DNA of 64,000 nucleotides from Sphingobacterium alkalisoli (GTDB lineage: Bacteria; Bacteroidota; Bacteroidia; Sphingobacteriales; Sphingobacteriaceae), in the NCBI RefSeq assembly GCF_005049105.1, contig NZ_SUKA01000001.1, positions 620,001 through 684,000 on the forward strand, read 5' to 3'. A model generated the notes under the pieces. The model saw only the letters and a list, made by a program, of their open reading frames with translations. It was not told where the DNA came from and did not search any database. Made by a program: the position numbers and the translations under genes. Shown in pieces: positions 17,526-25,793 of the stretch (position 1 is its first letter; each line of letters opens with the position of its first letter).

Positions 17526-20252
17526 ATGTTCATCAATATATTTGCGTCATCCAATCTGTACACCATGATTATTTTATATCCGAGACGTCGATCGTATAGC
17601 ATATGCTATATTCTTCTTTTCCTTATCCTTTGCCCGTTGATAGGTAACGCAAGCCCTTCTCGGATATCTGTATCCGGTCTACGTTGTGAAAATTTGATCC
17701 GGCCACATGCGATAGATAACTTACGACCGCACTTTAGTTGGAAGATAACTTATACAAATGGGCAGATGCAACAGGCTTATTATGAAATTCAAGTAGCGAC
17801 CGATAGCATAAGTTTACATAAGCATGTCGTGGCAGATCTATGGAACTCCAGAAAGGTAAAATCAGACGCATCGGTGATGATACCTTATGGTGGAAAACCG
17901 CTTACCTCACGCAGCCTCTGCTACTGGCGTGTGCGTGTGTGGAATGCCAAAGGTGAGGTGTCGGACTGGAGCGATATTGAACGCTTTGGTGTGGGTATCA
18001 TCGACAACGAAAGGATCCAGGGCGATTACATTGGACTCGCTGCGGTCCAAAGCCCTTTGCTCCGAAAAGGCTTTTTTCTCGATCAATTGAAGACCTCTTT
18101 TTTGCATATCAATTCACTGGGTTATTACGAGGTATATATCAACGGTATGAAGGTTGGCGATGATGTCCTGTCTCCGGCCGTTTCACACTTGGATAAGCGA
18201 TCGCTCATCACCACCTACGATATAAGTGCCTACCTTCGTCAAGGCGATAATGAAATCGTACTATGGTTGGGAACAGGGTGGTATAAGCCAACAACCGGGT
18301 TTGATGTTAAATTTGACGGGGCACTCGTAAAAGCACAGCTGGATGTGCTCGAAAAAAATAAGCGTTGGACTACATTCCTCGCTACCGATGCTTCCTGGCA
18401 AGGATCAGCCAGCGGCTACAGCGATACAGGTACATGGCGAGCACTTCAATTTGGTGGCGAGCGGGTAGATGCGGGCCTCAATCCCGTTGATATGAAGAAG
18501 GGTACCTTAGACCGCAGATCATGGCAAGATGTGCAGGTTGTCGAAATACTACCACATATAGCTTCGCCTCAGATGACGGAACCTAATAAAATTCAGCAGA
18601 CCTTTACTCCGAAAGCGATCAAGCAGCTCCGCGACAGCACCTGGCTCGTAGATATGGGTAAGGCGCTCAATGGCTGGTTTGAAATCGCATTAAGCGGTCT
18701 GGAGGACAAGCAGGAGGTCGTATTGGAATATAGTGACTTTCTCGATCAGGAGGGAAACTTCCTGGATCAAGGCCAGCAGGATATCTACATTGCTACCGGG
18801 CGGGATGCCGAAGTGTTTCGAAACCGGTTCAACCATCATGCTTTTCAGTATGTTCGGATTTCGAACCTACCTATAGCTCCCAAGGCCGAAGATATCAAAG
18901 CATATCTCATCCATACCGATTTTAAGACGACGTCATCCTTTTCATGTTCCGATCCCGATCTAAATGCGATACACGATATGATTCAGTATACGATGCGCTG
19001 TCTCAGCTTTAGCGGTTATATGGTAGACTGCCCGCATCTTGAACGGGCGGGCTATGGAGGAGATGGCATTTCGTCAACGAATACCTTACAGACCATGTAC
19101 GATGTCTCACCACTTTATACCAATTGGCTACAGGCCTGGGCCGATTCCATGCGGGAAGGCGGAAGTCTGCCCCATGTGGCACCAAACCCCGGGGCTGGCG
19201 GCGGCGGTCCTTATTGGTGTAGCTTTATGATCATGGCCTCGTGGCGTACTTATGTTAATTATAATGACCCGCGCCTCATACAGCGTTATTATCCTCAGAT
19301 GAAACAATGGCTTTCGTATGTTGACAAATATACCGTAGAGGGTCTCCTACAGCGATGGCCAGATACCAAATACCGGGACTGGTTTTTGGGGGACTGGCTT
19401 GCACCAATAGGTGTCGACTCCAGCAATCCGTCTTCCATTAGCCTGGTAAATAACTGCGCCGTGAGTGAATGTTTCGCCGCCATGGAGAAAATTGCGACAA
19501 CATTGGGTGAGACCCAAGATGCCCAGATGTTTGCGGAGCGTAGGGGTCAGCTGAATGAACTCTTACATCACCGCTTTTTTGATGCAGTTGAAAATACCTA
19601 CTCGACCGGATCGCAGCTTGATATGACTTACCCCATGTTGGTTGGTGTAACACCTGCTGACCGTGTTGAACAGGTTAAAGACAAACTCTACCGCACTACT
19701 GCCGAAAAGCATCAGAATCACATCGCCGTAGGACTTGTGGGTGTGCCGATATTGACGCAATGGGCGATAGAAAACAGGGCAGCGGATTTTATGTATACCA
19801 TGCTAAAGCAGCGTGATTATCCGGGTTATTTACATATGATCGATCAGGGTGCCTCCACCACCTGGGAATACTGGAACGGAGAACGAAGCCGTATCCATAA
19901 CTGTTATAACGGCATCGGCACCTGGTTTTATCAAGCATTAGGCGGTATACGTGTCGATGAAAAAAGACCGGGCTATCAGCACGTGCGCATCTCGCCGCAG
20001 ATACCGAAAGGCATAACCTGGGTAAAATCGACTATAGATAGCCCTTACGGCCCCGTTGGCGTTGACTGGACATTGGAACAAGATATGCTCCGGATGCAAG
20101 TTGCGATACCAGTTGGTAGTAGCGCGACCGTTGTTGCGCCAGACAATATGCAACTTTCAAAAGTTAATGGCAAAGTACGTCACGGCCAATCCATTAAAAT
20201 GGAAAATGGCATACACCATATCGAAATGACGTTGCATTCGGAAAATCATTAG
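17526..20252 (+). CDS. GH78 alpha-L-rhamnosidase
   Basis: This 908-residue exported protein has the GH78 order: Fn3-like domain (VSGLRCENLIRP), carbohydrate-binding rhamnosidase N-domain (SPAVSHLDKRSLITTYDIS), (alpha/alpha)6 catalytic domain, and a C-terminal beta domain. The catalytic blocks are DCPHLERAGYGGDG (likely acid Glu506) and STTWEYWNGERSR (likely base Glu781). It should release terminal alpha-L-rhamnose by inversion. An AGGGG precedes the chosen ATG by about 10 bases, but Met14 (17565) gives a tidier signal peptide. The last 12 codons lie within a 142-bp direct repeat whose second copy is at 22597. Confidence 0.92.
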   Translation: MFINIFASSNLYTMIILYPRRRSYSICYILLFLILCPLIGNASPSRISVSGLRCENLIRPHAIDNLRPHFSWKITYTNGQMQQAYYEIQVATDSISLHKHVVADLWNSRKVKSDASVMIPYGGKPLTSRSLCYWRVRVWNAKGEVSDWSDIERFGVGIIDNERIQGDYIGLAAVQSPLLRKGFFLDQLKTSFLHINSLGYYEVYINGMKVGDDVLSPAVSHLDKRSLITTYDISAYLRQGDNEIVLWLGTGWYKPTTGFDVKFDGALVKAQLDVLEKNKRWTTFLATDASWQGSASGYSDTGTWRALQFGGERVDAGLNPVDMKKGTLDRRSWQDVQVVEILPHIASPQMTEPNKIQQTFTPKAIKQLRDSTWLVDMGKALNGWFEIALSGLEDKQEVVLEYSDFLDQEGNFLDQGQQDIYIATGRDAEVFRNRFNHHAFQYVRISNLPIAPKAEDIKAYLIHTDFKTTSSFSCSDPDLNAIHDMIQYTMRCLSFSGYMVDCPHLERAGYGGDGISSTNTLQTMYDVSPLYTNWLQAWADSMREGGSLPHVAPNPGAGGGGPYWCSFMIMASWRTYVNYNDPRLIQRYYPQMKQWLSYVDKYTVEGLLQRWPDTKYRDWFLGDWLAPIGVDSSNPSSISLVNNCAVSECFAAMEKIATTLGETQDAQMFAERRGQLNELLHHRFFDAVENTYSTGSQLDMTYPMLVGVTPADRVEQVKDKLYRTTAEKHQNHIAVGLVGVPILTQWAIENRAADFMYTMLKQRDYPGYLHMIDQGASTTWEYWNGERSRIHNCYNGIGTWFYQALGGIRVDEKRPGYQHVRISPQIPKGITWVKSTIDSPYGPVGVDWTLEQDMLRMQVAIPVGSSATVVAPDNMQLSKVNGKVRHGQSIKMENGIHHIEMTLHSENH

Positions 20253-20354
20253 CCTAATGAAGATTACTATCTGGCAAGACCGGACGTTCCCTCAACGCCA
20301 TGGCTCCAGAAGTTGGTACATCTCGGGGCAATCAGGTCTACAAGACTGTCATTT
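20213..20354 (+). repeat. 142-bp direct repeat, copy 1 (3' end of the GH78 gene plus 102 bp)
   Basis: Direct comparison with 22597-22738 shows equal length and three mismatches. The copy starts in the last codons of the rhamnosidase gene (HHIEMTLHSENH then TAG) and ends at CATTT, where it jumps into kelch gene sequence. It marks one boundary of a rearranged segment. Confidence 0.95.
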
Positions 20355-20596
20355 AATTACACTTCAGCTTCTACCATGAGCACAGTGGTGGTGTACAAAG
20401 ACCTTATCTGGCTGCTAGACTGGCAAACCATGAATCTATACATCTACAATCCCGCTATGCAAAAATGGAAAGCTCAGCCAATCGCTACTGGTATCTCAAG
20501 GGAATTCTCTGTTTCACTGCTGACAAATTGTATATCGCCAAAGCGGCAATGAACTCGACTATGGTAGAATATCACGAAGTAACTGTTGCTTATTAA
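20350..20596 (+). pseudogene. Truncated, frameshifted copy of the kelch lipoprotein gene
   Basis: From CATTTAATTACAC onward this matches the 3' 255 bp of the intact kelch gene (24208-24462) at most positions, including NYTSxxTMSTVVVYKDLIWLLD. Two lesions are visible. The first 240 or so codons are absent, replaced by the 142-bp repeat through a shared CATTT. A 10-bp deletion near 20525 relative to the parent shifts the frame, so the ORF ends early with CISPKRQ. The terminal TAA of the parent is still present at 20594. It is a dead chimera from duplication and deletion. Confidence 0.88.
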
Positions 20597-20775
20597 TAGT
20601 GGAGATTTTTTTTAACCATTTGCTGCTTGGAACATCAACAGCCTCATCCATGCAGGGCAGATATCTTTGCGTACAGCTAGGGCAGCTGGGCGAGTAAGCT
20701 AAAAAGCTTTACAAACGGAAGCAATTACAGCAGGAGCTTTCAGTATAACAGCTAAAGCCAAACCGTTTTTGGCTA

Positions 20776-21399
20776 TTAAAGATTAATTAAGCGAGCTATA
20801 TTTGGCATATAATTTATCAACCAGCTTGGCTGTTGCGAAATATCCAAGGCTTCGACCACTTTTCCATCCAAAATAAACACTAAATCCTTATGTTCAAGTT
20901 CAGAAGTGTCAATTACTTTTAACGTATTGAACAACTGGTATCGATCATTGACTTGATGTAAGTTACCAAAATAATTTTCTCTTAAGGTTAATGGATCAAC
21001 ATGGTGCCCTCCTTCTTTCGCTCTGATAAGAACACGGTCTGACGAGATGTCCTCACTATCCAGTCCAAAGAAAATTAAATGTACTGTATATCCCTCGTTT
21101 TTGAATTGATGTAAAATATTCCAGCTTTCATCTTTTGAAAAATGCCCCTCATATGCAAAGTCCAGCGACTGAGAAATGGCATTTTCCACTAGCGAGTAAA
21201 ACGTAAGGTCTACAAATTCTGATGCTTGACTGTTTAGCTCTCTTTGTACACGTAATCCTGATTTCCATAATTCCGACCTTTTCTCTAAATAAAGTTTGTC
21301 TCCATCAAATACATCTTGAAGATTATCTGGAAAGTAGCTAGGTCCTACAGTGGATTTACCCGCTCCATTAGATCCGGTTATTACAAAAAGTTCGGGCAT
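20776..21399 (-). CDS. Zeta-toxin-like P-loop kinase
   Basis: The 207-residue protein starts MPELFVITGSNGAGKST, a Walker A motif at residues 9-17, with downstream YEGHFSKDESW and RVLIRAKEGGHHVD. This pattern matches small zeta-toxin-family kinases of Bacteroidetes, whose studied relatives phosphorylate UDP-N-acetylglucosamine or other small substrates. Stop of the upstream 92-codon gene and this ATG overlap by one base (TAATG), so the two are translationally coupled. Toxicity and substrate are not shown by sequence. A housekeeping nucleotide-kinase role is an alternative. Confidence 0.8.
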   Translation of the reverse strand: MPELFVITGSNGAGKSTVGPSYFPDNLQDVFDGDKLYLEKRSELWKSGLRVQRELNSQASEFVDLTFYSLVENAISQSLDFAYEGHFSKDESWNILHQFKNEGYTVHLIFFGLDSEDISSDRVLIRAKEGGHHVDPLTLRENYFGNLHQVNDRYQLFNTLKVIDTSELEHKDLVFILDGKVVEALDISQQPSWLINYMPNIARLINL

Positions 21400-21677
21400 T
21401 AATAAAGATCGAAACGACGTCTAAACTGGACTGTTTCTGACTCATCTAAGATATGTATGGTCTCAAAATCATTGCCATTGCTAGACTGTTTTACAAGATG
21501 TATTTTGCCATTAGGGTATTCCATATAACACAGCTTGCTTTCCAAACCTTTTACATTAATCATGAAAGGTAATCCGCTGTTCAATCGGCTAGCTCTGAGT
21601 GCCTTTACAGCCATTGAGCCTCTTTTAACCTGCTCTCGAAGTGATAATACATTCATATTCCTGTAGTTTAGTGCCAA
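21399..21677 (-). CDS. Small protein partnered with the zeta-like kinase (possible antitoxin)
   Basis: This 92-residue soluble protein has no signal peptide. It starts MALNYRNMNVLSLREQV and has a basic N-terminal half, with AVKALRASRLNSGLPFMINVKG, then KLCYMEYPNGKIHLVKQ. It overlaps the kinase gene by one base. Genes of this size and arrangement sit upstream of zeta-like kinases in many Bacteroidetes, which suggests an antitoxin or chaperone. I do not recognise a named family, and it lacks an obvious DNA-binding motif. Confidence 0.65.
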   Translation of the reverse strand: MALNYRNMNVLSLREQVKRGSMAVKALRASRLNSGLPFMINVKGLESKLCYMEYPNGKIHLVKQSSNGNDFETIHILDESETVQFRRRFDLY

Positions 21678-22142
21678 ATTTAACTCAAATGCTTTGCATT
21701 CACAAACGTAGCCTACGGAGTTTATACATCGCTGACGGAAACGGATACCGGAATTGCAACTTTAAACGAATACTATTTTTAATGGCTTTCAGCAAACATA
21801 TCTTCTAGCGCATTTTCGCATGATTCGAAAGAGCCAAGCTTGGTCGAAGGTATATATTTTGTTTAAAGCTATATTGTTGGCTGTTTATGAACACTTATTA
21901 AGATTCAATGATAAATAAAAAAATCACAAAAAACATGATTTTATAATCGATTTTCGGATTTCATAATTGTTTTTCATTAATTTGGTGTAATTAAAATTAA
22001 TTTTTCGGCATGGTAAACAATAACTTTTCAACAAATGTAACTGTTTTCACGAGCGTTCCACTGCTGAAGAGGGGCATTTGGCCGGATCAGGCACTCCGTG
22101 GCGGGCGAAAAGGATGGAATTATGCAATAAGCGAAGTGTATG
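21678..22142. other. Non-coding stretch between two toxin-antitoxin modules
   Basis: About 465 bp with no credible ORF. Bases 21890-22010 are very AT-rich. Bases 22070-22142 are GC-richer than the flanks and abut the point where the parE remnant loses similarity, so foreign DNA such as an insertion-sequence scar is possible. I see no terminal inverted repeats. Confidence 0.4.
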
Positions 22143-22223
22143 TTGTTCTGTAGACCAAGTTTCAAAAGTATAAAGCCAAATATTTTATAGATCATTTTGA
22201 GCTTCATTACTTATTTTATACAT
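22143..22223 (-). pseudogene. parE toxin remnant with nonsense codon and 3' truncation
   Basis: Translating from the ATG at 22223 gives MYKISNEAQNDL, a TAA at 22185-22187, then NIWLYTFETWSTEQ in the same frame. This is the start of ParE toxins, where a Glu normally fills the stop position. After TEQ the reading loses all ParE similarity. The ATG overlaps the end of parD by 8 bp, the usual coupling of parDE. The toxin is therefore doubly dead, by nonsense and by loss of about 70 residues. Confidence 0.8.
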
Positions 22224-22473
22224 CATCATTTGCAATATGTTTTTGATGAAGTGTTTTCAATAAAGTATCTCTATCGAAGTTTTTCACAAAGCCAGATTTT
22301 TCTCCTTTTTTGAGTTCCTTAATAAGTTCTGTTTTCTTAGCTTCCTCGTGTTCAAACATCCTTAATGCAGCTCTTACAACCTCACTTGCAGATGAGAATT
22401 TTCCAGATTGAACCTGTTTGTTAATGAAGCTGTCAAAATAATCTCCTAATAATATTGAAGTGTTTTTTGCCAT
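22216..22473 (-). CDS. parD: ParD-family ribbon-helix-helix antitoxin (orphan)
   Basis: The 85-residue protein starts MAKNTSILLGDYFDSFINKQV and has GKFSSASEVVRAALRMFEHEE, the ribbon-helix-helix of ParD antitoxins, then a charged flexible C-terminus that would wrap its toxin. ParD proteins dimerise, bind their own promoter and neutralise ParE gyrase poisons. Here the downstream parE is a broken remnant, so the antitoxin is an orphan. It could still bind DNA or counter a related ParE elsewhere in the genome. Confidence 0.85.
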   Translation of the reverse strand: MAKNTSILLGDYFDSFINKQVQSGKFSSASEVVRAALRMFEHEEAKKTELIKELKKGEKSGFVKNFDRDTLLKTLHQKHIANDDV

Positions 22474-22596
22474 AATTTTAATCTTTAATCAAAAACACCA
22501 ATTATTGGTATTTTATGCAAGCGCAATTACACTTTTAAAACGAAAACTAAAAGTTAAGACTTACGCGGACTAATATAGACTTGAAATTGTAAAATT

Positions 22597-22738
22597 ACAC
22601 CATATCGAAATGACCTTGCATTCGGAAAATCATTAGCCTAATGAAGATTACTATCTGGCAAGACCGGACGTTCCATCAACGCCATGGCTACAGAAGTTGG
22701 TACATCTCGGGGCAATCAGGTCTACAAGACTGTCATTT
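22597..22738 (+). repeat. 142-bp direct repeat, copy 2
   Basis: This matches 20213-20354 with three mismatches. It carries the last codons of the GH78 gene (IEMTLHSENH then TAG) although no rhamnosidase gene precedes it here. It then runs directly into the 21-bp array. Because it contains a displaced gene end, it is a duplicated copy, and the original junction of rhamnosidase and kelch loci probably looked like this side. Confidence 0.95.
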
Positions 22739-23052
22739 TTGATGCATCAAGTGTAATGGAGGTAGACACAAGTGTGCGTTGGGATGGATCCAGTTTGTAT
22801 CTTGATGGATCAAGTTTCAAACTTGATGGACAAAGTTTGAAACTTGTAGCGATGTCTTTGTATCAAGGTGCATCAAGTTTGTATGTTGCTGCGGTAAGTT
22901 TCTTGCCGGTTAACGCCTATTAGAAACTTGATGCATCAAGTTTAAATGTTGGCTTAGCCTGCCGTAAACTTGATGCGACATCTTTTAATCTTGATGGACA
23001 AAGTTTGAAACTTGGTGTATAAAGTTCTTTGCTTGGTGCATCAAGATTGACG
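22738..23052 (+). repeat. Tandem array of fifteen 21-bp units with palindromic core
   Basis: The sequence divides into fifteen consecutive 21-bp units without gaps. Typical units start CTTGATGG or CTTGATGC, continue ATCAAGTTT and end AAA. The unit at 22927 contains the perfect palindrome CTTGATGCATCAAG. Units at 22822 and 22990 are identical. Others have decayed. Read from 22684 the array encodes heptads such as LDGSSFK and LDGQSLK, but a stop ends the frame at 22923. It is either a relic of a repetitive protein or a protein-binding site array at two-helical-turn spacing. Confidence 0.9.
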
Positions 23053-23154
23053 CCCGATTAGTCATACCCCTCTCCATCCGAAGCTTCTTTCCAACTTTTT
23101 ACGGTGTAGTTTGTACGGGATTGGGAAGTGTCTCCACCATAGACTAGTGGAATA

Positions 23155-23274
23155 GATTACCGCATCAAGATTTTAATACTCTACTTCATAAGTTTTACCA
23201 TCTTGGGCAGTTGTTGCATTTTTTGCAACAACTGTATCACGGTGTAATTTTTCTTCCATAAAAATATTCAAGAA
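23155..23274 (-). pseudogene. RhuM-family gene remnant
   Basis: The minus strand reads FLNIFMEEKLHRDTVVAKN, ATTAQDGKTYEVEY, a TAA at 23173, then NLDAVI in frame. Members of the RhuM (virulence protein) family have NIF, VVAKNATTA and YYNLDVIISVGYRV here, so the stop replaces the second Tyr. Similarity ends on both sides. It is a 40-codon scar. Confidence 0.65.
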
Positions 23275-23493
23275 GGAATGCCAATGATTCTCGATGAGTT
23301 TGGGACGGGTCAGTATAGCTATTTTACGACGGGTCATACTGCTGTCGCTTAACGATTCCACTATTGCGATCACCCAGTACGTTTACTCAATGAAAGAACT
23401 CTTTTGCGTAGTCAAGACACCCTTTCACTCATTACCGAAAATACGTCGGGATCAAATGGGTAACATTGTATTGGAAAAGAAAGGAGTTACTAG

Positions 23494-24462
23494 ATGAACA
23501 ATAAGATAAATAGCAATAAGGTCTTAGGGCTTTCCCGCTACACGATGGTTATTTTGATCGCTTTTTTTGTTAGTTGTGGCAAAGATAAGGATCCTTCCCC
23601 TGTGCACAATATTGATCCCGATGCCGTATCAGTTTCACTTACAAAGATCTATGCACCCGAAACAGGTGTCCGCGTAGACTATTCGCATGTCTTTTTCTCG
23701 ATGATTGGCAAAACCATTTATTATGGTGCCACGTCAACTTCCGACGGAAAACCCCGGTTTTTGGCCTATAACATCTTGAGTAACAGCTATTCTGCAGCAC
23801 TTGCCGTTACGGACGACCTGTGTGCTTGCGGATATAGCGGCAAATTAGTGAATGATGGCAAAAAAATGTACTTGTTTGCCAATGGAAGCGCAGCTTATGA
23901 TGTGGTTACAAATACATGGACTGCATTAAACTACCCGAACTCTGCTAGGGACGGTGAAGTTGGTACGGCTATATATAGTGGTAACATTTATTCGCTAGGC
24001 GGACGATCACGTCCAAAAGAATTCCGGTATTACAGTATAAAAGACGATAAGTGGATCGGATTGCCCGACTATTTGTATCCTACATCTTATTCTGGCGTAG
24101 CGGGGATTGACAATAAAATTTACGTACTGGGCGGTAGGAGTGCCGATAAGAAATTCAGTGTTTTCGACCTATCAACACGGAATTGGGAGACGTTGTCCGA
24201 TCTGCCATTTAATTACACTTCAGCTCCTACCATGAGCACGGTAGTGGTGTACAAAGACCTGATCTGGCTGCTAGACGGGCAAACCATGAAGCTACACATC
24301 TATAATCCGTCCTTGCAGAAATGGAAAGCCCAACCGCTTGCCACTGGCATTACATCAGCCTTCTCGATTTCACTCTTAACGAATGGTGACAAACTGTATA
24401 TTGCTAAAGCACTAATGAACGCGGCTACGGTGGAGTATCACGAAGTGGCTGTTTCTTATTAA
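23494..24462 (+). CDS. Kelch-repeat lipoprotein
   Basis: The 322-residue protein has a signal ending in the lipobox FFVSC, then kelch-type blades: LGGRSRPKEFRYYSIKDDKW, VLGGRSADKKFSVFDLSTRNW and LLDGQTMKLHIYNPSLQKW. It should form a beta-propeller on the outside of the outer membrane. A GGAG about nine bases before the ATG supports the start. Ligand and role are unknown. Its last third occurs as a broken copy at 20350-20596, so this is the surviving parent of a duplication. Confidence 0.85.
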   Translation: MNNKINSNKVLGLSRYTMVILIAFFVSCGKDKDPSPVHNIDPDAVSVSLTKIYAPETGVRVDYSHVFFSMIGKTIYYGATSTSDGKPRFLAYNILSNSYSAALAVTDDLCACGYSGKLVNDGKKMYLFANGSAAYDVVTNTWTALNYPNSARDGEVGTAIYSGNIYSLGGRSRPKEFRYYSIKDDKWIGLPDYLYPTSYSGVAGIDNKIYVLGGRSADKKFSVFDLSTRNWETLSDLPFNYTSAPTMSTVVVYKDLIWLLDGQTMKLHIYNPSLQKWKAQPLATGITSAFSISLLTNGDKLYIAKALMNAATVEYHEVAVSY

Positions 24463-24490
24463 AGGTGAAAGCTCGACTTCTAGATAGGAT

Positions 24491-24514
24491 GATTTAGAAA
24501 ATGCATTCTAAATC
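24491..24514 (+). terminator. Hairpin downstream of the kelch gene
   Basis: GATTTAGAA at 24491 and TTCTAAATC at 24506 form a perfect 9-bp stem with a 6-nt loop, 28 bp after the kelch stop. No T-run follows, so it may be a weak terminator or an RNA-stabilising structure. Confidence 0.35.
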
Positions 24515-24559
24515 GAAGATAGCTTCCGACAAGAGGTATACGGGACGGGCTTACAGATC

Positions 24560-24652
24560 TTATTTAAAATTAATCCATAAATTTTAAATAAGGTTTTTTT
24601 TATTTAAATTAGCGTGCTAAATTTTAAATAACCGTATATTCTATTTAAAATG
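24560..24652 (+). promoter_or_regulatory. AT-rich inverted repeats upstream of fic (probable operators)
   Basis: Five copies of a TATTTAAA-type half-site lie within 93 bp before the Fic start codon. The first pair is a perfect 12-bp inverted repeat (24560-24571 and 24580-24591, 8-bp spacer). The second pair (24600-24613 and 24616-24631) is an imperfect palindrome centred on TTAGCGTGCTAA. A lone half-site is at 24642. Because Fic has a C-terminal helix-turn-helix domain, autoregulation through these sites is a reasonable inference. Confidence 0.6.
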
Positions 24653-24671
24653 CGACCATAAACTTATTTTA

Positions 24672-25793
24672 ATGAAGGACTTCAAAGCAGGATCCTATAT
24701 CAGCCAAGGGTATTACAAAAGCTTTCAGCCTAACGAACTGAACAAGCAATGGATATTAGATGATATAGAAATACAACAATTACTATCGCAAGCCGACCGG
24801 CAGATGGGGCGGTTAGACATGTATTCCGAATATATACCTAATATCGACTTGTTTATCAGTATGCATGTCGCCAAGGAAGCTACTCAAAGTAGCAAAATAG
24901 AAGGTACACAAACGAATATAGAAGATGCGTTTTTGGATAAAGAAGATTTGGGAGTAGAGTACAGAGACGATTGGGTGGAAGTTCATAATTATATAGCGGC
25001 AATGAATCAGGCAATTCAGCAGCTACATGATTTGCCTTTTTCATCGAGATTAATCCGCGACACTCATCGCATTCTATTGCAAAGCGTTCGTGGAGAACAT
25101 AAATTACCGGGAGTGTTCCGAACCAGTCAAAACTGGATCGGTGGTGCGAGTATCAATGATGCTGCTTTTATCCCACCAGTACATACTTCTGTGTCGGAAT
25201 TGATGAATGATCTTGAAAAATTTGCGCATAATGAAGAATACTTTTTTCCTGATTTGTTAAAGATTGCATTGATACATTACCAGTTTGAAACCATCCACCC
25301 CTTTTTAGATGGAAATGGTCGCGTGGGCCGTTTATTGATTACACTTTATTTAGTAGATAAGGGAATTCTAAAGAAGCCTATTTTATATCTATCGGATTTT
25401 TTTGAACGTAACCGAGCACTATATTATGATAATCTTATGCGTGTTCGTACTCATAACGATATCAAACAATGGTTGAAGTTTTTTTTGGTAGGCGTAATAG
25501 AAACAGCAAAAAGCGGAGTTGCTACGTTCGATGCTATATTAAAGCTAAAAAAAGAAAAAGAAGAACTCATCCAAAAGAGCAGTACACGAAGTCATCATTT
25601 ACTCAATATATTAGATCATTTGTATCAGCGTCCGATCATTAACGCACAACAGGTAGTAGAATTTACAGGTGTATCAATGCCGACCGCCTACAAAATTATT
25701 GATGAAATGGAGCAATATGATATATTAAAAGAAATGACTGGCGGTAAAAGAGGGCAAATATTTATGTTCAAACCCTATATTAAATTATTTTAA
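24672..25793 (+). CDS. Fic-family protein with N-terminal inhibitory motif and C-terminal winged helix
   Basis: The 373-residue protein has the Fic catalytic motif HPFLDGNGRVGR starting at His209, and an N-terminal SSKIEG (Ser73 to Gly78) fitting the class II inhibitory pattern (S/T)xxxE(G/N). Its C-terminal 80 residues read QQVVEFTGVSMPTAYKIIDEM, a helix-turn-helix. Fic proteins transfer AMP from ATP to protein hydroxyls, and the Glu blocks ATP positioning until relieved. The N-terminal domain has an FTIHPF-adjacent flap region. The targets are unknown. It stands alone and the inverted repeats immediately upstream suggest self-control. Confidence 0.93.
   Translation: MKDFKAGSYISQGYYKSFQPNELNKQWILDDIEIQQLLSQADRQMGRLDMYSEYIPNIDLFISMHVAKEATQSSKIEGTQTNIEDAFLDKEDLGVEYRDDWVEVHNYIAAMNQAIQQLHDLPFSSRLIRDTHRILLQSVRGEHKLPGVFRTSQNWIGGASINDAAFIPPVHTSVSELMNDLEKFAHNEEYFFPDLLKIALIHYQFETIHPFLDGNGRVGRLLITLYLVDKGILKKPILYLSDFFERNRALYYDNLMRVRTHNDIKQWLKFFLVGVIETAKSGVATFDAILKLKKEKEELIQKSSTRSHHLLNILDHLYQRPIINAQQVVEFTGVSMPTAYKIIDEMEQYDILKEMTGGKRGQIFMFKPYIKLF

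Noticed and set aside
20598-20786. Reading ending KALQTEAITAGAFSI, TAKAKPFLAIKD on the plus strand as a gene
   Set aside because: It has an internal stop and no start, overlaps the end of the zeta-like kinase gene and matches no family I know. It may be a scar.
22020-22142. Insertion-sequence end next to the parE remnant
   Set aside because: The GC shift is visible, but there is no transposase fragment, no terminal inverted repeat and no target-site duplication.
22684-22923. ORF of 79 codons across the 21-bp array as a functional gene
   Set aside because: It starts in the duplicated segment, covers only half of the array and ends at a stop. I treat it as a decayed repeat-coding relic.
22738-23052. 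CRISPR array
   Set aside because: Units are contiguous 21-bp copies with no unique spacers, and no cas genes are present. The same applies to the 84-bp array at 37415-37858.
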